A stretch of 12,261 bases of DNA from Ga0077536 sp043744805 (GTDB taxonomy: Bacteria; Pseudomonadota; Gammaproteobacteria; Ga0077536). The notes under the pieces are model-generated. The model was not told the origin of the DNA, ran no database searches, and saw nothing but the letters and a program-made list of their open reading frames with translations. The stretch is from positions 1 to 12,261 of the forward strand of contig JAYTTZ010000010.1 of NCBI GenBank assembly GCA_043744805.1, given 5' to 3'. A program made the translations under genes and the position numbers. Below are positions 6,889-12,261 of this stretch, one piece after another (the first letter of the stretch is position 1; every line of letters starts with the position of its first letter).

Positions 6889-6916
6889 GAAACCGGGGCC
6901 CTGAGCCCCGGGTTTC
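6889..6916. terminator. Hairpin between convergent genes, probable bidirectional terminator
   Basis: GAAACC plus GGGGC (6889-6899) pairs with GCCCC plus GGTTTC (6905-6916) around a 5-base loop, with one bulged G at 6910. That makes eleven base pairs, ten in perfect register on either side of the bulge-containing junction. It begins right after the small gene's stop on the plus strand and overlaps the first two bases of the galU stop region on the minus strand. The A-rich and T-rich ends of the stem are symmetrical, so it can work both ways. The T run after it is weak on both strands, which limits confidence. Confidence 0.65.
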
Positions 6917-7796
6917 AATAGCTTTCCATGCGGCTCTTCAGGTACTCCCCGAACTGCAGGTGCAGTTCAGGATGCTTTAGCGCGTATTCCACCGTCGCTT
7001 CGAGGTAACCAAGCTTGGAGCCGCAGTCATACCGCTTGCCCTCGAACTCATAGGCCAGCACCTGCTGCCGGTTGAGCAAGGTGGCGATGCCGTCGGTGAG
7101 CTGGATTTCCCCGCCGGCGCCGCGCTTGGTTTCTTCCAGGATGCCCATGATTTCGGGCGGCAGGATATAACGCCCCACCACGCCCAACGTTGAAGGTGCG
7201 ACCTCTGGCTTCGGCTTTTCGACGATGCTCTGGATCTTGGCAATCCGGCTGTCGATGCTCTTCACGTCCACGATGCCGTACTTGTCCGTGTCGGACCGGG
7301 GAACCGGCTGCACGGCGATCACGCCCGTGTTGTAGTGGCTGTAAACGTCGACCATCTGGCCAAGACATCCCTTGACGCCTCCGTCAATCAGATCGTCCGC
7401 CAGCAGCACGGCGAACGGCTCGTTGCCAATCGCGGGCTTGGCGCACAGCACTGCGTGGCCGAGGCCCAGCGGTTCGGCCTGGCGGATGTAGATGCACGAC
7501 ACGCCGGGCGGCAGGATGTTGCGCACGATGTCGAGCATCTGCGTCTTCTGGTGCTTTTCCAGTTCCGCTTCGAGTTCGTAGGCCTTGTCGAAGTGATCCT
7601 CGATGGCGCGCTTGGCGCGGCCGGTCACGAAAATCAGCTCCTTGATGCCCGCCGCGACGGCTTCTTCGGCCGCGTACTGGATGAGCGGCTTGTCGACCAC
7701 GGGCAGCATTTCCTTGGGATTGGCCTTGGTCGCAGGCAGGAAGCGGGTGCCGAGGCCCGCTACGGGGAATACGGCTTTGCGCACTTTGTTCGTCAC
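6915..7796 (-). CDS. galU: UTP--glucose-1-phosphate uridylyltransferase
   Basis: Cytoplasmic enzyme making UDP-glucose from UTP and glucose 1-phosphate, the sugar donor for lipopolysaccharide, exopolysaccharide and galactose metabolism. The 293 residues are the usual GalU length. The nucleotide-binding loop GLGTRFLPATKANPKEMLP is at 14-32, the uridine-contacting QAEPLGLGHAV at 106-116, LLADDLI with the metal-binding Asp at 131-137, VEKP at 192-195, GGEIQLTDGI at 228-237 and YDCGSKLGY at 256-264. The start is GTG at 7796, supported by ACGGAG six bases upstream. It overlaps the stop of the dehydratase gene by 4 bp (GTGA), so galU is the last gene of the O-antigen-type operon. Its own good ribosome site may let it be translated independently of the upstream gene. 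It ends at a hairpin shared with the small gene. Confidence 0.97.
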   Translation of the reverse strand: MTNKVRKAVFPVAGLGTRFLPATKANPKEMLPVVDKPLIQYAAEEAVAAGIKELIFVTGRAKRAIEDHFDKAYELEAELEKHQKTQMLDIVRNILPPGVSCIYIRQAEPLGLGHAVLCAKPAIGNEPFAVLLADDLIDGGVKGCLGQMVDVYSHYNTGVIAVQPVPRSDTDKYGIVDVKSIDSRIAKIQSIVEKPKPEVAPSTLGVVGRYILPPEIMGILEETKRGAGGEIQLTDGIATLLNRQQVLAYEFEGKRYDCGSKLGYLEATVEYALKHPELHLQFGEYLKSRMESY

Positions 7797-9673
7797 GTAG
7801 AACTCCGTTTGAATTGCAAGACTGTCGATTCGCCCCGGCCTGCAAGGGCCGGCAGTTCGGGTACCGCCTCGCGCAACAGCGCATGCAGTCGCCCTTCGTC
7901 AAATTCTTCGCAGGCCTGCGCAAGCTGGCCGAGCAGGCGGTCGATCAGCGCCGGTTCCTGCCGCGTATGGGCCGCCAGGTACAGCTGCGGATGGCTCGTA
8001 ACCCGCAGGTTTTCCGTTTCGTTGAAGAGCTCCTCGCAGAGCTTCTCACCCGGACGCAGGCCCGTGTAGACGATCCGGACATCTAGCCCGGGTCGTTTCC
8101 CGGAAAGATGGATCATCTGCTCGGCAAGGTAGGCGATGTTCACCGGCTCGCCCATGTTGAGCACGAAGATCTCTCCACCCTTGCCTATGGCGGCAGCCTG
8201 CAGGATCAGTTGACTGGCCTCGGGGATGGTCATGAAGAACCGGGTGGCTTCCGGATGGGTGACGGTGACGGGCCCGCCGCGCGCAATCTGCTCACGGAAC
8301 AGCGGCACCACGCTGCCCGCCGAGCCCAGCACGTTGCCGAAGCGTACGGTCACGAAGCGTGTTTCCGACACGGCATGGTTGCGCCGTTCGCACAGCAGCT
8401 CGGCGATCCGCTTGGTCGCGCCCATCACGCTGCTCGGCCGCACCGCCTTGTCCGTCGAGATCAGCACCATGGCCTCGCAGCGGTGGCGCTGGGCGGCGTC
8501 GGCAACCGCCGCGGTGCCCAGCACATTGTTCCGTACGCCTTCACGGATCTGCGCTTCCACGATGGGGACGTGCTTGTAGGCTGCCGCGTGGAACACCACC
8601 CGCGGCCGGTAACGCTTGAACACAGTGTCCAGCGCGATTTCATCGCAAACGTCACCGAGCAGCGGGTGCAGGACGAGGTCGGGAAAGCTCGCCCCGAGCT
8701 CTTTCTCGATGAGGTAGAGGTTGTGCTCGTTGCGCTCGTAGATGACGAGCCGGGCAATGCCAAGGCGCGCGAGCTGGCGGCAGAGCTCGGCGCCAATGGA
8801 GCCGCCGCCGCCGGTGACCAGGATGGATTGCCCCCGCAGCTGGCGCTGGATGCCGTCCCAGTCGAGAGCCACGGTGGAGCGCCCGAGCAGGTCCTCGATG
8901 GCCACTTCGCGCAGTTCGCCCAGTCCCGCCTGCCCGCTGACCAGATCCTGCAGTCGCGGCAAGGTACGGAAGCGGCAGCCCGCCTGCTCGCAGACGTCGA
9001 CGATGCGGCGCATGTCTTCGTTGGAAGCCGAGGGAATTGCAATCAGGACCAGATCGATGGACCGATCACGTACCAGCGCCGGCAGGTCCTTGACCGCCCC
9101 CAGCACTGGAATGCCATGGATGCGCATCCCCCCGATGCCCGGCCGGTCGTCGACCAGGCCCACCGGGATCCCGGCGGACTGGCGCAGGAGATCGCGGATG
9201 AGCATCTCGCCCGCAGTGCCCGCACCCACGACCAGCACCCGGTCACCGGACGCGTCGGCCGACAGCTGGAGCGTTCGATCCTTGGCGAGTCGGTAGAGGA
9301 GGCGCGGCCCGCCAAGGCAACAGACGAGGAACAGTGGGTAAAGCACGAGCACCGAGCGGGGAATGCCCTCCAGGCGGTCGATCACGAACAGGGCCAGCGC
9401 AATGGCCAGCACGCCGCAGGAGGCGCTGATGAGGATGTTGGACAAGTCCCGCAGGCTCGCGAACCGCCAAAGCCCGCGATAAAGCCGGAAATACCACGCC
9501 ACGCTGCCCTGGAGCAGCAGGACCACGGGCAACGCGTGCAGCGCCGCGTTGAGGTACTGCGGCGGTGGGAGCTCGAAATTGAAACGCGTCCACAGCGCGA
9601 GCCCCCAGGCCAGCACGATCATGCCGAGATCATGCGCGATGACGAGCGTTCTTATCGTGAGCAGGCGTTTCAA
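7793..9673 (-). CDS. Membrane nucleotide-sugar 4,6-dehydratase, WbpM/CapD/PglF type
   Basis: Inner-membrane enzyme that probably converts UDP-GlcNAc to the 4-keto-6-deoxy sugar from which QuiNAc, FucNAc or bacillosamine is made. From the chosen start it has 626 residues. Four hydrophobic segments lie at about 10-28, 43-60, 78-98 and 105-121. A first Rossmann domain follows (VVGAGTAGEML at 148-158), then the catalytic SDR domain (TGGGGSIGAEL at 287-297). The usual catalytic Tyr is replaced by Met, as in WbpM and PglF: STDKAVRP at 406-413, Met417 and Lys421. The start is uncertain: TTG at 9673 overlaps the previous stop as TTGA and leaves five residues before the first helix; GTG at 9715 would add 14. 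Neither has a Shine-Dalgarno sequence. The next gene, galU, begins in its stop. Family certain; exact product inferred from neighbours. Confidence 0.93.
   Translation of the reverse strand: MKRLLTIRTLVIAHDLGMIVLAWGLALWTRFNFELPPPQYLNAALHALPVVLLLQGSVAWYFRLYRGLWRFASLRDLSNILISASCGVLAIALALFVIDRLEGIPRSVLVLYPLFLVCCLGGPRLLYRLAKDRTLQLSADASGDRVLVVGAGTAGEMLIRDLLRQSAGIPVGLVDDRPGIGGMRIHGIPVLGAVKDLPALVRDRSIDLVLIAIPSASNEDMRRIVDVCEQAGCRFRTLPRLQDLVSGQAGLGELREVAIEDLLGRSTVALDWDGIQRQLRGQSILVTGGGGSIGAELCRQLARLGIARLVIYERNEHNLYLIEKELGASFPDLVLHPLLGDVCDEIALDTVFKRYRPRVVFHAAAYKHVPIVEAQIREGVRNNVLGTAAVADAAQRHRCEAMVLISTDKAVRPSSVMGATKRIAELLCERRNHAVSETRFVTVRFGNVLGSAGSVVPLFREQIARGGPVTVTHPEATRFFMTIPEASQLILQAAAIGKGGEIFVLNMGEPVNIAYLAEQMIHLSGKRPGLDVRIVYTGLRPGEKLCEELFNETENLRVTSHPQLYLAAHTRQEPALIDRLLGQLAQACEEFDEGRLHALLREAVPELPALAGRGESTVLQFKRSST
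7803..7808 (-). promoter_or_regulatory. Ribosome binding site of galU
   Basis: Minus-strand ACGGAG ends six bases before the GTG at 7796, inside the coding end of the dehydratase gene. It fixes the GTG as the galU start. It is the clearest ribosome site in this operon, where the other visible starts have none. Confidence 0.65.
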
Positions 9674-10674
9674 GGTGGTTTTGCGCGTTGGCGGCCCAAG
9701 CGAACGAGGAGCCACATGGTAACAGCTAGGCCATACGCCAGTAGCGCCAGCGGCACGGCGTTTTCCGGCTGCGCAAGGGCTCGCCACGCCAGCGGCCAGA
9801 GCCCGGCGCTAAACCCCGCGTAGGCCAGTGCGACGGACCGATGGGACCAGCCCCGCAGGACCAGGCGCTGGTAGGCATGGTCGCGATGGGGCTCCCACCA
9901 GCGTCCACCGCGCGACATCCGGGCGAACAGGGTGAGCGTCGTGTCCGTAACGAAAGGCACGAACAGCAGCAGCCAGGGTAGTGGCGCCTGCCCCGCCACC
10001 AGGGCGCGCGCCACGAGCAGCGCAAAAAGTCCGCCCAGGAAATAACTCCCCACGTCGCCGAGGAAAATCCGCGCCGGCGACCAGTTCCAGTACAGGAAGC
10101 CAAGGCAAGCCCCTGCCAGCGCCGCGCCGCCCACGGCAACGCCGGGCATGCCCGCGATCAGGCCCAGTCCGCACAAGCCAAGTCCACCCGCCAGCCCCTG
10201 GCTGCCAGCCATGCCGTCGCTGCCGTCCATGAAATTGTAGAGATTGATGAACCAGACGATGGCCGGCACCGCGAACGGCAGCCACCACACCCGCGCGTCC
10301 GCGGCGTCGCCAAGGCCCCACAAGGCCAGCACGCACAGGGCCGCCACGCAGAACTGCACCCGCAAGCGCAAGCCCGCACCAAGCGGCGACCGGTCGTCGC
10401 ACCAGCCCAGGCCCGCGAGGACCGAACTACCGGCCACTGTCACCGCCATCGGCCCCCAGCCGTCGAGGCCGAGTGCGCTCCCCAGAACCAGGCACGCCAG
10501 CACGACGGGCACCAGCGCCAGCCCGCCCCCGCGCGCCACCGGCGTGGCGTGCAAGCTGCGCGCGTTGGGGAGATCGAGCAGCTGGCGCGCCAGCGCGTAG
10601 CGCCGGACCCGGCCGGTGAGCCATGCCGCGGCCACGGCCGCCAGCGCAAGCACCCCTGACAGCAGGAAGATCAT
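9670..10674 (-). CDS. Polyprenyl-phosphate sugar-1-phosphate transferase, WecA/WbpL type
   Basis: Multi-spanning inner-membrane enzyme that starts glycan assembly by moving a HexNAc-1-phosphate (here probably QuiNAc or FucNAc) from UDP to undecaprenyl phosphate. Its 334 residues are the normal length. Motifs of the MraY/WecA superfamily are intact: DLPNARSLHATPVARGGG at 34-51, the metal-binding DD at 93-94, NFMDGSDG at 147-154, RIFLGDVGSYFLG at 202-214 with Asp207, and EPHRDHAYQRL at 261-271. The last is the basic HRDHxYQ loop typical of WecA/WbpL. The start is ATG at 10674, overlapping the preceding stop as ATGA. The open frame begins nine codons earlier, but that would overlap the previous gene needlessly. 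No Shine-Dalgarno sequence is seen, which suggests translational coupling. A neighbouring 4,6-dehydratase and reductase favour a 6-deoxy sugar over GlcNAc. Confidence 0.94.
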   Translation of the reverse strand: MIFLLSGVLALAAVAAAWLTGRVRRYALARQLLDLPNARSLHATPVARGGGLALVPVVLACLVLGSALGLDGWGPMAVTVAGSSVLAGLGWCDDRSPLGAGLRLRVQFCVAALCVLALWGLGDAADARVWWLPFAVPAIVWFINLYNFMDGSDGMAGSQGLAGGLGLCGLGLIAGMPGVAVGGAALAGACLGFLYWNWSPARIFLGDVGSYFLGGLFALLVARALVAGQAPLPWLLLFVPFVTDTTLTLFARMSRGGRWWEPHRDHAYQRLVLRGWSHRSVALAYAGFSAGLWPLAWRALAQPENAVPLALLAYGLAVTMWLLVRLGRQRAKPP

Positions 10675-11654
10675 CCCGGCTGGACTGCCGCGTTGAACCA
10701 TTCTCCGGTCACTTCAATCGCCTCCTCGAAAGGTACGACGGGATGCCAGCCGAGTTCGCGCCGTGCCTCCGCCGCGCCCACCCGCATCGATTCCGTCAGG
10801 CGGGCCACCATGGCCTCCTTGCCGAGCCCTCGCCCCAGCAGCCGCAACAGCCCCGGCGGCACCGGGAAAAGGCGCGTCTGCAGGCCCATGCCGTGCGCCA
10901 GGGCCTTCACCAGCGCAGGCGTGGAAAGGTCGATGTCACTCAAGGGAAACACCCGCGTGCCGGTCCCTGCCTGCGCCAGCGCGAGCCCAATCGCGTGGGT
11001 GAGGTTGTGCAGGTAAAGCAGGCTGCGGGTGTTGTGGATGGCTCCGAAAGGGAGCGGGAAACCCCGCGCAATCGCCCGCATCAGCGCGCGCAGGTTGGCC
11101 TTGTGGCCCGGCCCGTAGACGAGCGGCGGGCGCAGGATGTCGAGCGCAATTCCGGCAGGTTCGCAGCCCACGCGCAGCAGGTTTTCCGCCGCCAGCTTCG
11201 ATTCTCCATAAGGGCCCGCCGGATTGACGGGGCTCCGGGCGTCGAACGCGAGCGGTAAACCGGCTGCGTCCTCGAGTGAACGCTCGCCGTATACCTTGCA
11301 GGAACTCATGAAGACCAGGTGTTTCACTGTGCTGGCCAGCACGGCGTCGAGCAGGGCAGCGCTGCCGTCCACGTTGGTAGAGATAAAGGCTCGCTGCGCA
11401 ACAGCATCCAGCGCTTCTCCCGCATGGGCGTGCGCGGCGAGGTGAACCACCGCATCGCAGCCCGCCAGCGCTTCACGCCAGCAGGTCTTGCCGTTGATTT
11501 CACCGACCACGCACCTCGCCACGCCGTCCGGAACGAGTACGCCGTCCCGCCGAACTGCAGCCACCACCGCGTGGCCCTGCGCCTTGAGCAGTCCACCTAG
11601 CGCCTGACCCAGGAAACCGCTCGCGCCGGTCACGAGGATTCGACGCGGTGTCAT
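10671..11654 (-). CDS. NAD-dependent epimerase/reductase (WbpV/WbpK-like, 6-deoxy-HexNAc synthesis)
   Basis: Cytoplasmic extended short-chain dehydrogenase of 327 residues. The NAD(P)-binding GASGFLG is at 10-16, HLAAHAH at 71-77, the catalytic Ser pair at 117-118 in MSSCKVYGE, and Tyr149/Lys153 in GPYGESK. LRPPLVYGPG at 174-183 follows, then the substrate half. Next to a WbpL-like transferase and a WbpM-like dehydratase, the best guess is reduction of the 4-keto intermediate to UDP-QuiNAc (WbpV, WreQ) or to UDP-FucNAc (WbpK); sequence alone does not separate these. The frame is open to 12023, but the ATG at 11654 is right. It is directly followed by the Rossmann fold and overlaps the glycosyltransferase stop as ATGA. 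No Shine-Dalgarno sequence is present, again suggesting coupling. Confidence 0.92.
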   Translation of the reverse strand: MTPRRILVTGASGFLGQALGGLLKAQGHAVVAAVRRDGVLVPDGVARCVVGEINGKTCWREALAGCDAVVHLAAHAHAGEALDAVAQRAFISTNVDGSAALLDAVLASTVKHLVFMSSCKVYGERSLEDAAGLPLAFDARSPVNPAGPYGESKLAAENLLRVGCEPAGIALDILRPPLVYGPGHKANLRALMRAIARGFPLPFGAIHNTRSLLYLHNLTHAIGLALAQAGTGTRVFPLSDIDLSTPALVKALAHGMGLQTRLFPVPPGLLRLLGRGLGKEAMVARLTESMRVGAAEARRELGWHPVVPFEEAIEVTGEWFNAAVQPG

Positions 11655-12261
11655 TCGGCGCGCGGGGCCACGCCAAGCCGGGCGTAACAGTCGAGGGTCT
11701 GGCTGCAGATGGCCTCTGCGCCGAAGTGGCTTTCCGCGCGCGCGCGGGCACCTGCTCCCAGCGCCGCGCAGCGGGCAGGTGCCGCCAGCAAGCCCGCAAG
11801 TGCCGCCGCCAACGCGGGCACGTCGCGGGGCGGCACCAGCACTCCAGTCACGCCATCGAGGCAGACATCGCGGCAGCCCGGGGTATCGGTGGAAACGAGG
11901 GGACGCGCCGAAGACGCGCCTTCGAGCAGGGATTTCGGCACGCCTTCGCGATAGAACGACGGCAGGCAGACGATCGTCGCCGCGCGATACACCGCCGGCA
12001 TGTCTTCGCGCCCGCCCCACCACTCGGCACCCGCCTCGGCCACGAGCGCTTCGAGTTCCTCACGGGTGAACGCTGCGCGGTTGTCCGGATCGAGGCCACC
12101 AACCAGCACGAAACGCGCGGTCGGGAATTGTGTGTGGACGCGCTTGGCGGCGTTGAGGAATTCGCAGATCCCCTTGTCGCGCAACATGCGCGCGGGCAGC
12201 AGCACGATGGGGGCTTCATCGCGGGGTAAGGGCGTCGCCGCGAACCGCGTGAGGTCGACGC
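11651..12261 (-). CDS. GT4-family glycosyltransferase (5' part outside window)
   Basis: C-terminal 202 residues of a cytoplasmic or membrane-associated GT-B glycosyltransferase, group 1. The visible part begins at VDLTRF, the linker sequence leading into the donor-binding domain. LLPARMLRDKGI (20-31 of the visible part), FVLVGG (50-55), WWGGREDMPAVY (80-91) and the retaining-GT motif EGVPKSLLEG follow. In that motif Glu105 and Glu113 form the EX7E pair. TDTPGCRDV and DGVTGVLVPP close the fold. The frame is open to the window edge, so the start is not visible. It probably adds the second sugar to the lipid-linked 6-deoxy-HexNAc made by the genes downstream. WbpU holds the same place in the Pseudomonas aeruginosa O6 locus. 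Donor and acceptor cannot be read from the sequence. Confidence 0.92.
   Translation of the reverse strand, partial: VDLTRFAATPLPRDEAPIVLLPARMLRDKGICEFLNAAKRVHTQFPTARFVLVGGLDPDNRAAFTREELEALVAEAGAEWWGGREDMPAVYRAATIVCLPSFYREGVPKSLLEGASSARPLVSTDTPGCRDVCLDGVTGVLVPPRDVPALAAALAGLLAAPARCAALGAGARARAESHFGAEAICSQTLDCYARLGVAPRAE

Noticed and set aside
8108..9823. A 571-codon open frame on the plus strand opposite the dehydratase gene
   Set aside because: It is antisense to a gene with full motif support, and its translation is rich in His, Arg, Gln and Ala with no domain. Long antisense frames are normal in GC-rich DNA because the third-base bias removes stops.
11655..12023. N-terminal extension of the reductase/epimerase frame
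   Set aside because: It lies entirely within the glycosyltransferase gene. The ATG at 11654 sits right before the nucleotide-binding fold and gives the standard length.

Overview
The window is GC-rich, tightly packed bacterial DNA with ten protein-coding genes, two of them cut by the window edges. I found no rRNA, tRNA, CRISPR array, insertion sequence or phage gene. A PpnN of the enteric type and a WbpU-V-L-M-like O-antigen set ending in galU suggest a GC-rich gammaproteobacterium, perhaps near the Xanthomonadales. That placement is inference: there is no taxonomic marker here.

Left end (1-5083): a small MscS-type mechanosensitive channel gene (minus strand, 3' end cut off) is transcribed away from a three-gene plus-strand operon. 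The operon encodes an ABC ATPase of the LolD/MacB type, an 840-residue permease with two FtsX modules, and an exported AttH/CrtC-type lipocalin-fold protein. The genes overlap by 4 and 8 bp, so they probably form one envelope system. It resembles the poorly understood AttEFGH transporters, with the two permeases joined in one chain.

Middle (5084-6914): ppnN, a LOG-family nucleotide 5'-monophosphate nucleosidase, lies on the minus strand and converges on the attH-like gene. The two TGA stops are the ends of a perfect 10-bp palindrome. A 181-bp region between ppnN and a divergent 79-residue acidic helical protein holds overlapping candidate promoters and a concentric set of inverted repeats. 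The small gene converges on galU across a shared hairpin that looks like a bidirectional terminator.

Right end (6915-12261, all minus strand): reading with transcription, a GT4 glycosyltransferase (5' part outside the window), an NAD-dependent sugar reductase/epimerase, a WecA/WbpL-type polyprenyl-phosphate sugar-1-phosphate transferase, a WbpM/CapD-type membrane nucleotide-sugar 4,6-dehydratase, and galU. At every junction the start overlaps the previous stop by exactly 4 bp (ATGA, ATGA, probably TTGA, GTGA). The enzymes would make a UDP-6-deoxy-HexNAc (QuiNAc or FucNAc), load it on undecaprenyl phosphate, extend it, and supply UDP-glucose. This is the priming end of an O-antigen or exopolysaccharide locus that continues past the right edge.
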